From assembly GCA_029204045.2 (NCBI GenBank), contig CM055076.1, forward strand, positions 13,554,069 to 13,618,068: a stretch of DNA of 64,000 nt. The letters run 5' to 3'. How positions within the stretch are numbered: the stretch's first letter is position 1; each line of letters starts with the position of its first letter. Made by a program: the position numbers and the translations under genes. Source of the DNA: Tillandsia leiboldiana (taxonomy: Eukaryota > Streptophyta > Magnoliopsida > Poales > Bromeliaceae). Under the pieces are notes generated by a model. It did no database searches. It was not told the origin of the DNA and saw only the letters and a program-made list of their open reading frames with translations. Positions 32,031 through 43,916 of the stretch are shown here, piece by piece.

Positions 32031-33364
32031 CCGGCAGACGGCGACGGCGGCTCGGGAATTCCGTTTCGTCAACCGGACAATGTTGGACTTTTCCGTCAAA
32101 ATGAGTAAATTGGGTCTTGTGTTTTCGGATGTTAGTACACGCTTTTGACTATAGTTATCCTTGCGGACTTTCTTTAGGTCCAGACGCGCAGCGGGGGTGC
32201 GCGAAAGATTCGGGTGTTCCGATCTCTCTCCAAATAGGTGGGTACGGTTGCTGTAAATACAACCAGTGCAGTAAGTGCATCTATCGTCATTAAAGTGCTC
32301 TCAATTTATCTAACAAAGTAGATGGACAGTTTAACCTTTCGCATAATTGTGTTATTATCTAACAATTGAAGCGGCTGCGGTCGCAATGTTCATGACACGC
32401 CGATCTCGGCAAATCCGTTTTGGGATGCTGCACGTACACAGGCGGATTGGCCTCCGCATGGGTGTACTTTTCCGGAAGAGTGGTCTGGTATGACCCGTGT
32501 TCCTCACAAAGGGGTGGGAGCCGTGAGGACCCCTTCGCGCCCGCTGGGAATAGCACACCAGCACCGTGGAAGGGGTTAAATGCATCAAAGAAGTGTTTGC
32601 GCACGAGGGGAGACTTTGGTCTCTCCGATAAATAATCTGGGGTTGGTGCCCAATTAAATTGATAAATCTGGGGTTGGGGCCCAGCTTAATATGTGCAGGG
32701 TTTTTAGCGAAATGGTTCCGGTGTTTCCGGTTGCTCCTTATTCCTTATTGTTGTTAGACATCTACTTTGTTTGTCACTGACATTACCCACTCCGTGACAG
32801 GCGCTACGAGGGGCGTTAGCCGGGAAATTGTTGAGACTGCGTCGCGAGGGCCGTAGTCAGAACACTTGGTTATTATCATTATCTCATTTCTCTTACGCAT
32901 TTTAGTTAATTTGCTTGTGAGTAGTAATATTCGTGGACATGTATTACTTAGCACTGTGAATGAGTCGTACTTTTATAGTTTGGTTCTTTTGGTAATGTTT
33001 TCTTATGCGGCATGTTTTCATGATAAACCAAATGACTTCGAAAAGGTTTTCTCAAAACGAAGTGCCGTGTGGGCACGGGTTTTGCAATTGCTGGCTTTAT
33101 CCTTTCTAAACATTGATGCCGCTTTAATATTCCGCTTGATGTTGAATGTCTATTGTATGGTTGATGGTTGGTGGTTGATGTATGTCGTTGTAAATGAGAC
33201 GCCGTGCATATACAAAGGAGACTCTGTCCGCGGACAGGGAGAATTTGTGTATGTGGCGGTCTGGCACGCACCGGGGATGAGGTTTAATTTACCTTGTTAA
33301 GAAAAAAAAAAGATACACACGATTTTCCGCTTTGATAGACTCAAAAACCCCCGGGGGCGTGACA

Positions 33365-34272
33365 CGTCCTACCTGCAAAAAGAGCTACAGCTAACATCAA
33401 AATCCATGCCCTCTCTCTCAGAACGGATAGCCTCAAGATCACCCAACCCCTCGCACAACGGTGGACTAACTCACAACGACCTCGGGACCACCGTCAATCC
33501 CCAAACGGTTCCCGACAACACTAGCACTGGTCTAAACACAGCTACCAGACTCCACTCGGTCCCCCCCCCCCCCGACACGAGTGCAACAATAAAAGTAAAT
33601 ATCTGAAATAAACCCAATCTGACCGCCAGTGAATACTGGCACTGCCTGCTAATCTCATCTGTGGGAATACTGACCGACTACTGCCTGATACGGTCAGGTC
33701 CCCAAAGTAAGTAACAGATCGGCCTCGGTCTGTCCGATCAAACACTAAAGTAATAACAGACCGGCATCGATCCGTCCGGTCGCACACTCCGGAGTGGCAC
33801 TCGAGGGGAGCGACCCACACGAGTAAAGTAACTCTGTCTTCAGTATCACAAGTATCTCTGTGTCGAGTATCACTGTATCGCAGGACTGGATCATGACAAT
33901 GATCAAAGTGGGAAAAACCCTCCACTAAAGATAACCCGAACCCCCAATCTGGTAAGACGAACCCGCTCAACAAACCTGGCTACACTATCCCTGCCCCCCG
34001 CTCGAACCCGAGCTTGCTATCTCAGTAGCCTAAAAGATAGGAGAAAGAAATAAAAGCATGTTTTCTACTAAGTCAAATCCCAAATGACAGTGTATCAGTA
34101 AATGGTGACTCAACTATGTGTCCAGTTTAAGCATGCAACTGTCCCAATATGAAAGTGTAGCAGTAAAAGTTGGCCTATCTAGATGTCCATACTAGCATGC
34201 ATTTGTCCTCAAGAAAAATAAAGAAAAATAAACCTCATGCCAAAATTATCAATGACCATACCTGTCCATAAT
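33365..34272 (-). repeat. Minus-strand chromovirus LTR, first piece
   Basis: Reverse complement of the 3' half of the LTR type seen at 34273-38185; for example, the motif around 33480-33560 is the complement of 37100-37200. The 3' LTR end is missing because the decayed Gypsy is inserted to the left. Continues at 38191. Confidence 0.75.
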
Positions 34273-34790
34273 TGTGAGGACCTGGATCCCCACGACGAGA
34301 GTACTGGTTGACCAGCAGCTTCTGGAGGCCAATGTGGCGCGTTGGTGGTGTTTGTGCACCAATTGGACACTAGTGTTGGACCCGGAGTGTTTAATGGATT
34401 ACGAGAGTAGTCAGAAGACCCCGTCGAGTGTTTAAAAGTGTTCTCGCACGGAACAGATATCAAAGTTGGACTCAGCACAAAATTTGGGGTAAAAACACTT
34501 GTCTGGATGCATTCGGCAAATTTTGGAATTAGAATTTGGCAAATCGGACACCGGATTTGGATTCAGCGCGCGAAAACGATGAAATTGGGCTATTTACTTG
34601 ATTTTTTCGCCACTGGTTACTGTTCACGCCGGAACAGTAACTCCGGCGGCCGGCGGGCAGCTCCGGCGACGGCGGAGGGCGGCGGCGCGGCGGCGGGCAG
34701 GCTCGGGAGCGGCGGCGGGCAGGCGCGGGCAGTGCGCAGCGCGCGGGCAGGTGCGCGGTCCACGGCACCGTCGTGCACCGGGGGGCGGGC

Positions 34791-35118
34791 CACGTGGCAT
34801 AGTGGGATTGGCTGGCTCAGAAGTCCTGGTCCACGGAAAAGATTGCGGGTGTACGGTGGACCGTGGGTGACACGTGGCGGAGTGTCATTGGCGCGGTGTT
34901 GTGCGCCGGGTCCACGGAGTGGGTGCAGACCGCCTCGGGGCGCGGGCCGGTGCAGGGCGCCAGTGCGGCTGGTCGGCCGCACATGGCCCGCACTCGAGTG
35001 CGGGCCACGTGTCGGCCGGCCAGGGGGCGGGCGCATGCACCGCCCCCAGCGGGCTCCTGCCACGCGGCAGGCGCCGGGTCGCCCCGCACAGCTGTTTGCT
35101 GTGCGGGGGACACGTGGC
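34791..35118 (+). promoter_or_regulatory. G-box/CCAAT module array in U3 (solo LTR)
   Basis: CACGTGGC at 34791-34798 followed by ATTGG at 34807, CACGTGGC at 34871-34878 followed by ATTGG at 34887, CACGTGTC near 35006 and CACGTGGC at 35111-35118. CACGTGGC is the plant G-box/ABRE core and ATTGG the reverse CCAAT box. The spacing of 16 nt from box start to box start is kept twice. Confidence 0.6.
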
Positions 35119-35231
35119 CGCACCACGGCGTTCCGGGCGGTCGGACGGCCCCCCGTCCGACCTGCTTTGCGGATTCGGGCGCCAACAGTGGCGCCCGAAT
35201 CCGATAAGGTGGGGGGGGTTGTTTGGCAGCC

Positions 35232-35240
35232 TATAAATAG
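35232..35240 (+). promoter_or_regulatory. TATA box in the solo LTR
   Basis: TATAAATAG downstream of the G-box array. The same CTATAAATAGG context occurs in the outer element's LTR (41779) and on the minus strand at 39411-39420. Confidence 0.7.
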
Positions 35241-36889
35241 GCCTTTGGGGGCCTTCTTTACACTTTTCTGTGAGGATTTTCACAGGGCACCCTTAAGGAA
35301 AAACCTTCCTCCACCTGAGAACTTTCTGGCTGATCATTCCTGGGATTTTTAGGAGCGCGTTTTTCGAGGTTGGCCATTTTCCGGCGCGGCGCAACGCTTG
35401 TTCATCGACGACCCGTTTCGTCCCTTCGCAGTGTTCAGGCTCCCCCGGCTCACCCCGGCCTCCAATTCGGGTGATTCTTGCGCCGATGGACTCTTGACCG
35501 GTAGGGCTTCATTTTGATATTTGAGTTGCCCCTGGTTTTCCTGTGGATTTTGAGTTTCCCGAGCTTCTTTATGACCTATTTTTCTTCGCGGAGTTTTGGA
35601 CAGCACCTGATTGATTTGGCTATAACTTCGCGGTCAGGCGACGGATCGAGGCGATTCAAAAGGCATTTTTCATCTCCATCTCGCAAGGAATCTCCTGGAA
35701 TTTTCTCAGATTTTTCTGAATATTTTTCGAAGGTGGAAATCTCCTTTCTCTGTAGTCCTTTGGTACAGAATTTCTGCACAGTTTTGTTTGGGGTGTTCCC
35801 CTTGCCGAATTTGTATCTCAGCGAAGGAAGCTCGGTTTTGAACGTGCAGGTACTCGTTTCGACGGGTTCGTCGCGAGGATTGCGATAGTATTTTTCTTGG
35901 AATTTTTCGGGCATTTTTCGCAGGTGAATATTGAGGAACTCTGGACTGTCGTAATGTTGGACAGATTTTGTGAACTTGGTATGTTTAAATTATGTATGTT
36001 CTGCAGTGTTATGGAGATGGTTTGGGCCGAGCGTGGACTTCACCTTTAGGACCAGGATGTAGCGCTCGAGGTGGGTGATCATTGTGAACCACTTAAAGTA
36101 GGCTACACACTAGGCTTATTGCCGCAATGCAAGTATAAACGGCTAAAAGGCTAAAAGGCATATGAGGATGAATCCTTGCAGGAGTTTATGTTTGCATGAA
36201 TACTTGCATGCTTATTGGATTAAAATGCATAGGTAGATGAATATTTGCATTAATTAGGATTGCTATTTTGGTATTCACATTGCAGGAAATGTAGAAGCAT
36301 GTTTATAGGAATGCTTGTTAGTACATTGGAAATACTATACTTGTGGCATAGGCAGGTATTGTTGTGTTGGTATCTAGTGACTTATATGATTACTAGTATC
36401 CTGGAATAGCATGTTTGATAATTACTTGAACAACTAAGCCTGTATTTAATTACCATCATGAGGACCTTGCATGCTTGTATGGTCACTTAGTTAGGCCACC
36501 TTTTTCTGCTACACTATCCTGCTGGAATTGACTTAGGAGAAACCATGCTGTTATTCTTTCTCCAGTTATCTAGACTTAGGGGATAGTATGCTCAGGCTAG
36601 AGCGAGGACTGGGATAGTGTAGTCAGCTATTGGGGATTGGGGGACAGGCAGGTTTGTGGACAGGGTATTGCGGCAACCGCGGATTTTGGGCGGTTGACCG
36701 GACAGTTGTTATTGCATCAGATCGGGGAGAGGATTTGGGCTTCTTTTAGTGGAGGGTTCTTTTCCACTTAGATCAGTGTCATGATCCAGTCCTGCGGACT
36801 TATTCCCCTTTGATACGTATTACTCAGGCATTTTACTCGTGCGGATCGCTCCCCTCGAGTGCCACTCTGGAGTGCGCGATATTCAGACT

Positions 36890-37030
36890 TGAGTCCTTGA
36901 GACTCCCATCCCCTATCGGTGTTATGCGTAGGCTGGCATACCCGATTTGGCAGGCACCTTTGAGTCCTTGAGACTCCCATCCCCTATCGGAGTTATGCGT
37001 AGGCTGGCATACCCGATTTGGCAGGCACAG
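36890..37030 (+). repeat. 71-bp tandem duplication in the solo LTR
   Basis: Two nearly identical copies starting TGAGTCCTTGAGACTCCC, offset by 71 bp. Confidence 0.8.
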
Positions 37031-37216
37031 CAGGCAGTACCAGTTCTACTGGTGGCATTAGATTGGGCTTATTACAGACATTTGCTTTATAGTTGCACTC
37101 GTGTCGGGGGGACCGAGTGGAGTCTAGTGGCGGTGTTTGGACCAGTGCTAGTGTTGTTGGGAACCATTTGGGGATACGGTGGTCCCAAGGTCATTGTGAG
37201 TTGTTGACCGTTGTAG

Positions 37217-37525
37217 GCAGGCATAGCAGGCATAGGCAGGTATGGCAAGCAGGCAGGCATGGCAGGCATAGTAGGCATAGGCAGGAAGGGCAGGCATAGG
37301 CAGGCAGAGCAGGCATGGCAGGCATAGGCAGGCATATGCAGGTATGGCAGGCAGCCAGGCATGGCAGGCATAGTAGGCATAGGCAGGCAGGGCAGGCATA
37401 GGCAGGCAGAGCAGGCATGGCAGGCATAGGCAGGCATAGGCAGGCATAGCAGGCAGAGCAGGCATGGCAGGCATAGGCAGGCATGGCAGGCACAGCAGGC
37501 ATGGCAGGCATAGCAAGCATAGAGG
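37217..37525 (+). repeat. GGCAGGCATA minisatellite
   Basis: Degenerate 5-10-bp units (GGCAGGCATA, GGCAGGCATG, AGCAGGCAT) over about 300 bp. It probably expanded from the short LTR motif GCAGGCACAGCAGGCAG that lies just upstream. Confidence 0.8.
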
Positions 37526-38112
37526 CATGATAGCTGTTGAGAGTCTCCAGCTCCCTTATTTTCAGTCTTTACGGCTTTGGTTAGTTTTTGGTCTCTTGAG
37601 GACTTGGTGGGCAGACCGTCGGTCCTGGCGGTGGTACCCACTGAGAACTCCCTTTTTGGTGTAGTTCTCACACCCTTTGGGGGTTTTCCCCCTCCTTTTT
37701 CCTTCCTCTCCTTTGTTTTGCAGAGTCTTAGCGGGTGTTGCTAATTCTGCGGTTGATGATCGAGGCGAGGGAGTCGCGAGCTAGATCCCTACCCATATTT
37801 GGAGAGTAGCGGTATCCCTTCAGAGGAGAGCTTCAGTAGATTAGTTGTTTTATTTTCCTCTTTTGAGAGACTGATGTAGTGAGGATATATTATGTATTGA
37901 GAGACTGTACACTGATGTATTTATTGGAGTTACCTCCCGGTTGGGTTCAGAGCTTGTATTTAAGGATATTGTATTATTATTATTTTCGTGGAGGCGGACA
38001 TTGTTGTATTATTTCCAGTTGTACAGTGATTGATTTTAGTTATACAGCAGATGTTATTTATAGCTCTGATATCTGTTAGTTGTAGTACTTTTCTTGCAGG
38101 TACGACGCTTCG

Positions 38113-38179
38113 CCTATGCGGGTTTGGCATAGGTGGCGGATCTGTTGGCGAGCCCGGGTCGCAGTTTCGACCCCGGGGC
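38113..38179 (+). other. Twin U5 hairpins of the large solo LTR
   Basis: Hairpin 1 is CCTATGC (38113-38119), loop GGGTTTG, GCATAGG (38127-38133). Hairpin 2 is CCCGGGTCG, loop CAGTTT, CGACCCCGGG, as in the first solo LTR. Hairpin 1 keeps position but has an unrelated stem compared with 3537-3558. Confidence 0.65.
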
Positions 38180-38190
38180 GTGACAATAAT

Positions 38191-40423
38191 CCTCAATCCA
38201 TAATGGCTCCTCAGAGTAGAACCTGCACATAACTACATAATCCTATCCCAATGTATAAACCATCGTCATAAAAGGTTATGTGCTAATATGGCATGATAAT
38301 TAATCATATAGGGTATCCTTGCCTTAGATAAGCTTCCACTAATCATCAACATGACTATTTGATTAATACCATTGTCATACTATGAATAATTCACTTGCAA
38401 TTTCCATAAAATCCTCATTGTTAAACTTACCGATCAATCCCAGCTATTGTACCATTCACCTGCATGCAATGCTAACATATGAAAATTTAGAGAACCGTCC
38501 ACCGATTCCGGGAATAAGGCACCCACCTGAAAAGCTGACTGTCCAAAGCCCAACAGCTGAAAACACGAGATAACTCTAATCCCTTGCTCCAATAAATTCA
38601 GCACACCCGTAACCCTCCTGGCACAATACAAAATCCACTATTACACATACATTCCAAAATCTTCTCTCACACACACATACAACAACAGTCCCAGAAATGC
38701 TTAATTTTCACCTGCAGCAAGAGCCCAGAAAATTCCCAGAAAAATATCACCGCGATCCTCGCGTCGATAGCTTCGCAACGGTAGCTTGCACGCCCAAATC
38801 TGAGTTCGGTAAGCCAAGATATAAATTCGACAAGGTGGTACACTCAAAAGATTTCAGCACAAAAGACTGTAGCACTGTACACAGAGAAACAGTGATTCTC
38901 ACCTCTGGTGAAATCTCGAAAAAATCCGAGAAAAATACGATCGCGTTCCTTGCGATCTGTAGATGAAAAAGTTGTACAAGCTCGTTTCCGGCTGACGCTC
39001 GTGCGCAAAGATATGGCCAAAACACCTCGATGCTGTCCCACAATTCCACACAGAAAAAGAGTCACAGTGTCGCCTCGGGATCCATGCCAAAAACTCGAAA
39101 TGGGAAAGCGCGATCAATACGAAAGATGAAGCCCTACCTCTTAGGAGTCTGTCGGAGCAAGAATCATAGAAAAAGGATCTCGGGGTAGCCCAGGGGAGCC
39201 AAAACACTGCTGTTTTCGACGAAGGGGAACACAGGAAATGCAACGTCGCGCCGCGCCGTAAAATCCAGAACCTCGGGATGCGTGCTCCCAAAAATCCCAA
39301 AACTCTGCAGGAAGATCAAGGACTTGAAGATGAAAATCTTCCAAGAAGGGAGCTCGGGGAGATCTTGCAAGGGCTGAGAGAAAAAGAGCAGAAAAGAGGG
39401 CTCGGGTTGCCTATTTATAGGCTGAAGAAAACAATTGGGAAAATTCCCATCTTGTCCCAACTTCCGGGCGCCCGGTCCGGTCCGCCCGAATTCGGGCGCG
39501 CACAGTGCGGCCCGGCCCGCCAAGTTTCGGGCGCACACAGTGCGGCCCAGCCCGGCCCATCCCGTCGCACGGGATCGCGCCTCCGTCCGACCCGCCCCAG
39601 GGCCCGCCACGTGTCCGCCGAACACGGTACAGCCATGCAAGTGCCCGCGGAGAGCGCCACGTGCCCCCGCCCGCAGTCAACGCGGTGGGTGGCGCCCGCG
39701 AATCAGCGGGCGCCACGTGGCGCTGCCCACGACCGGCCCACCTGCCCGCGTACGGCCACCTGCCCCGACACCTGCCCCGCGCGTTGCATGGACCGCGCGC
39801 ACAACACCGAACCAATAACCATCTGCCACGTGTCCACCCGGTTCACCGTGCACCCGGGCCCAAGTTCCGTGGACCGCGCCTGCTGCGCCGGCCAACAGGA
39901 AAGCGCCACGTGGCCCGCTCCGGGCGCACGCCCTCCGCGGTGGACCGCGCACCTGCCCGCGCCCTCAGCGCCTGCCCGCGGCCGCTAGCCGCCTGCCCGA
40001 GCGCCTTCCGCCGCTGCCCGCCGCCGCCCGCGATCGCCGGAAACACTGTTCCGGCGATGAACAGTAAAATTACTGTAGCAAGCTCCGAAAAATACAAGTA
40101 AATAGCCCATCTTGACCGTTTTCGCGCGCTGATTCCAAATCCGGCGTCCATTTTGCCAAATTCCACTCCTATAATTTGCCGGAGGCTCCCGGAAAGGTAT
40201 TTTTAATCCGAATTCCGCGCCGAGCCTAAATTTGATATCCACTCCGCGCGTAAACTCTTCTAAACATCCGATGGGGTCCCCCGATTACCTACGAGATCCA
40301 TTTTAAGCCCCGAGTCCATCTCTTGTGTCCAAATTGGCGCGCGAACACCGCCAACATGCCACGTAGGCTTCCAGAAGCTGCTGGTCACACTGTAGAAGCC
40401 CTGCAAAGATCCGGGTCACCACA
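38191..40423 (-). repeat. Minus-strand chromovirus LTR, second piece (with LTR start)
   Basis: In minus orientation it begins TGTGGTGACCCGGATC at 40423, the LTR start typical of this family. TATA box complement CTATTTATAG is at 39411-39420, and several GCCACGTGG sites lie at about 39600-39920, including GCCACGTGGC at 39712-39721. It abuts pol of the outer Gypsy at 40424, and 40424-40428 (TGATA) is the expected half of its target duplication. Whether it is a solo LTR or the 5' LTR of a longer element cannot be told because its other end is lost. Confidence 0.8.
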
Positions 40424-40884
40424 TGATATACGGCAACGAGACTTAAAGTTTCAGGTTGGAGACCATGTATTTTTGAAAGTCTCGCCGTCCAAAGGGATCA
40501 GGAGATTTGGCATCCGTGGGAAGCTTAGCCCCTGTTATAATGGACCTTTCGAGGTATTGGAGCGTATTGGGCCAGTTGCCTATGGACTTGCACTTCCCTT
40601 GAGGCTTGCCGGTGTACATAATGTGTTCCATGTCTCTACTCTGAGGAGGTATGTCTTCGACCCGTCGCACGTCATCGACTTCACCCCACTCGAGATCAGT
40701 GAGGACTTAAGGTACGAGGAGCGCCCACTGCAGATTCTGGATCGGGAGGTGAGAGAATTGCGCAGTCGGGCCATTCCTTATATGAAGGTCTTGTGGAAGC
40801 AACCATGGCGAGCGCGAGGCTACTTGGGAGCTTGAGTCGACGATGTTGGACACCTACCCCTACCTGTTCGAGGTTCCGGCTTGA
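40424..40884 (+). pseudogene. Pol C-terminus of the outer chromovirus
   Basis: Opens inside the integrase C-terminal region: RDLKFQVGDHVFLKVSPSKG, GPF-type module (SPCYNGPFEVLERIGPVAY), then LDREVRELRSRAIPYMKVLW and the chromodomain. A one-base insertion just after VLWK shifts the frame; the correct end (WELES) resumes in the next frame, to TGA 40882-40884. Everything upstream was displaced by the minus-strand LTR insertion. Confidence 0.85.
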
Positions 40885-40896
40885 GGTATGACTTTT

Positions 40897-40912
40897 GTTT
40901 CGAGGACGAAAC
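40897..40912 (+). other. Post-pol hairpin of the outer chromovirus
   Basis: GTTTCG, loop AGGA, CGAAAC, 12 nt after the pol stop. It is followed by a purine tract AGTGGGGGAGGA (40920-40931) that serves as PPT next to the LTR. Confidence 0.6.
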
Positions 40913-40931
40913 TTTTCTTAGTGGGGGAGGA

Positions 40932-43395
40932 TATAGTGGCCCAGATCCCCGTGTAGCTTTCCCCCGTGATCCGTGGTGTGAAACACCTATTATTGGGGTG
41001 TCGGGCCCGTAATGCGTCAAATGGATGTGTTAGACGGACTCACTGAGGTTTCTGGATCAAGCCTGTCTTTCGGCTACTTTTGCCAAATCTTGGAAGAGGT
41101 TTCAGGATAATCGGAGGTCGGATTTGGATTCAGCACGAAAAAACGCTTGAAAACGACTATTTGCTTGTATTTTTCTGAGTCTGGACGCCCAAAAACGGAC
41201 ACCCGAAAGTTTTCTGTGTATTCGAGTGCATGGGGGAAGCCGTGGACCGGCTGGGTGCCACGTGGCGGCCTGGGATTGGCCGGCTCACGCGGCGGGACCC
41301 ACGGTGGGGGTGCATGGACCGGGGCCGGGGACACGTGGCGTCCCCGGAGTGCCGGCGCACGCGGCGCGGTCCACGGAACCCGCGCGGGTGCCGTGGACCG
41401 GGCGCAGGGACACGTGGCAGCCTCGGATAGGCGGGCTCACGTGGGCGCGTTCCACGGAGGTGCACGTGGGTGCCTCGGGATACGTGCGTGGCAGGGGGGC
41501 AGGCGGCGTAGTAGGGCGCACGTGGGTGCGGGCGGGTGCGGGCCATGTGGCGCCTTGCGATTCGCGGGCGCCACCTACCACGTTGACTGGCATGGGCCAC
41601 GTGTCAGCGCCCGGGCGGCCTTGCACATGCTGTCCTGTGTTCGGGACACGTGTCAAGCACAGGAAGATCCGGGCGCTGGTCGGACGGCTCCCTGGATCGG
41701 GTTTTCGGCGCCCGAAAGATTCGGGCGCCCGAATCTGCGGCCCAAAACCGAGTGTCCTCATTTTTTTCGGTCTGGGCCTATAAATAGGTCCCTTGTAGCT
41801 CCTTTTCTCCTTTTTTTTGGGCATTTTCTCCGAGAGCTTCCTTTAGAGGACTTCTTCCCCACTTTGTTCTGCACCTTGTGAAGGAGTTCTGGGTTTTTTG
41901 GAAGCCGCGACATCGACGTCTACGGCGATTCGGCGCACTTCGACGTTCCTTCTTCAGCGGCCTTTTCCGTCGCATTTCTGTCCGTGGGCTCCCCTGGGTT
42001 ACCCCGAAGGAGTTTTCGGGTGATTCTTGTGCCTGTGTTTCCATGACAGGTAGGGCTACATATCTTGTATTTACATCTTTCCTCCATTCCGAGCTTTTCT
42101 TGGGTTTTATGGATCACCTTTTGACCCCTTTTTCTACGGCGGACTTTCGGACAGCATTGGAGTGTTTGTGGGATTTCTCGGCCCACGGGTGTCGGAACGG
42201 GACGTGTGAGTACTCGATTCACTTCTACTCGTCGTGAGGATAGCAACGCTGATTTTTCTGGATTTTTCAGAAGTCATCTCGCAGGTGAAAATCGACCATC
42301 TTCTGGACTGTTTGCGCGGACAGCGGCATTGTGATAATTATGGGATTAATTGTGCACCGTCTTGGCTTTTGTTGCAGTTTTCGCAGTGAGCCAGGTTTTC
42401 TTTGAGGGAAGGCGAGGTTGGATCTGTGCTTCGCGACCGAGGTGGGTGGTTGTTGTGTATCTCTATTTCGACATGCTCACTAGGAATATTAGAGAGATCC
42501 CCCTGTGTTAGGATTTTGATTAGTACTTAGTTGGAAATCATGCATGCTTGTTTGGACATATTGGTTGCTATGCTAGCACTTAACCTTGCATGTGAAATTG
42601 ACTATTATATTGGGACAATGTGATTTATCCTGTTGGTGGGTACTACTTGAGGATTTTATGGACATGCATAGGTGGATGGTGATTATGACCGATGATTTAT
42701 TCCTTGCGAGATTATTACCTGATACTCCTTATTCTATCTTTCTCGGGAACACTTGCATGCTTGTATGGACATCTAGATAGGCAATCTTTTATTGCTACAC
42801 TATCATGTTGGGATTTGACTTAGGAGAAACTATGATTGTTCTTTTCTCCTTTCTATTTAGACTCATGATATTTGTTGCTCAGGTTCGAGCAGGGGTTTGG
42901 GATAGTGTAGTCGGGACCTTAGAGTCTGGGACAGGTTGGACTTGATTGTGGATGGTGGGGTATTGCGGCGACCGCGGATATTGGGCGGTTGATCGGATGT
43001 CGGTTGTTGGACTTGATTGTGAATGGTGGGGTATTGCGGCGACCGCGAATATTGGGCGGTTGACCGGATGTCGGTTGTTGGACTTGATTGTGGATCATGG
43101 AGTATTGCGGCGACCGCGGACATTGGGAGGTTGACCGGATCTTTACTTTTGCATCAGATTGGGGATCGGGGTTTCTTTAGTGGATGGGTTTTCCCACTTG
43201 AGTATAGACATGATCTAGTCCTGCTATATTATGATACTTGTGACAGAGATACTTTACTCGTGTGGGTGGCTCCCCTCGAGTGCCACTCCGGAGTGTGCGG
43301 CTGTACCGGACAGGTGCCGGTCAGTCTTTGAGTACTTGATACTCCTTCTTTGCGTCGGTGTTATACGTCATTAGCATACCCGATGCGGCCGGCAG
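40932..43395 (+). repeat. 3' LTR of the outer chromovirus, first part
   Basis: Directly follows the PPT. It begins TATAGTGGCCCAGATCC where relatives have TGTGGTGACCCGGATCC, so the terminal TG has mutated to TA. U3 carries CACGTGGC at 41259, 41332 and 41411 with ATTGG at 41275, and TATAAATAG at 41779-41787. A 71-bp unit is triplicated at 42936-43140. The LTR is interrupted at 43396 by the plus-strand Sirevirus and continues at 53885. Confidence 0.85.
42936..43140 (+). repeat. 71-bp tandem triplication
   Basis: Three copies starting TTGGACTTGATTGTG at 42936, 43007 and 43078, each containing GTATTGCGGCGACCGCG. The single-copy form is present in related LTRs (36668, 56948). Confidence 0.8.
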
Positions 43396-43624
43396 TGTTA
43401 AGGAATTTGTTTTGGCGTATTTCGTGAAAGTGTTAAGTCTTGAAGATTGAAGATTAAGAAGTTTGGATCATATACCTCAATCTCAAGAAAGAAGAATTCA
43501 AAAGGATCAGGTACGTTTAACTAATTAATTTTGATGATCCGAATACTTCTTATAGTGTAGAAACACTTGGATGGATTTTTAATTGCATAAAAAATCAAAA
43601 ACTGGGCATGGGACATGTTCAGGA

Positions 43625-43840
43625 TCCGGATCAGTGATCACAGTCCGGACCCCGAACGTTGTTTGTTCATGCGCAAATCCAGTCCGGACCGTGGATCTTC
43701 AGTCCGGACCCCGAACGTGGTTTTTGCAGAAATCGCATGAACAGTCCGGATCGGGTACTTCAGTCCGGACCCCGAACGTATGTTTTTCTGGAAATTGTCT
43801 GTTTAGCCACGACAGTCTGGACCGCCGATTCCAGTCCGGA
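43625..43840 (+). promoter_or_regulatory. Four pairs of TCCGGA palindromes in U3
   Basis: Cores at 43625/43644, 43683/43703, 43745/43764 and 43816/43835 (the first member of the last pair reads TCTGGA). Spacing within pairs is 19-20 bp. Three pairs have the right member followed by CCCCGAACG, as in the minus-strand family. Confidence 0.7.
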
Positions 43841-43908
43841 CCGTCGTCCTGAAAAATTCCAGATTAGGTCAGTTTTTTATTCTTATCCTCTTCCAACGGT
43901 TTCTAACC

Positions 43909-43916
43909 TATAAATA
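43909..43916 (+). promoter_or_regulatory. TATA box of the plus-strand Sirevirus LTR
   Basis: TATAAATA about 70 bp downstream of the last palindrome pair. The equivalent in the 3' LTR is 53131-53138. Confidence 0.75.

Larger units (their letters stand above)
26237..33364 (+). mobile_element. Decayed Tekay-type Gypsy with internal deletions
   Basis: 5' LTR remnant (26237-26357), gag fragments, pol with two in-frame stops, post-pol hairpin and complete 3' LTR (30843-33364). The protease region is absent, and I see no PBS at the expected place after 26357. The two LTR ends differ clearly over their last 121 bp. The right end abuts a minus-strand LTR; the expected 5-bp duplication there is 33365-33369 (CGTCC), with the partner lost in the gap. 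Non-autonomous as it stands. Confidence 0.85.
30843..33364 (+). repeat. 3' LTR of the decayed Gypsy (2,522 bp)
   Basis: Starts TGTAGTGATCCGG, ends CCCGGGGGCGTGACA. It has a TATA box (31219-31226), a GC-rich repeat block (31545-32030) and an A-rich tract near 33302. It shares layout and short motifs with the young Gypsy LTR, so both belong to related families. Confidence 0.85.
34273..38185 (+). mobile_element. Solo LTR of a large chromovirus (3,913 bp)
   Basis: Starts TGTGAGGACCTGGATCC, ends GGGGCGTGACA, with a perfect 5-bp duplication ATAAT (34268-34272 and 38186-38190). No internal region. It is inserted in the minus-strand LTR of the same broad family. U3 has G-box sites (34791-35118) and a TATA box (35232-35240). 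The transcribed part has a 71-bp tandem duplication (36890-37030), a minisatellite (37217-37525) and twin U5 hairpins. The 304-aa frame at 34438-35352 is GC-rich U3 sequence and is not supported as a gene. Confidence 0.9.

Noticed and set aside
34438..35352. 304-aa open frame
   Set aside because: It covers GC-rich U3 and the TATA box of a solo LTR, is low complexity and has no domain I recognise; the opposite strand is equally open.
37087..37671. Cys/Ala/Met-rich open frame on the minus strand
   Set aside because: Pure product of the GGCAGGCATA minisatellite.
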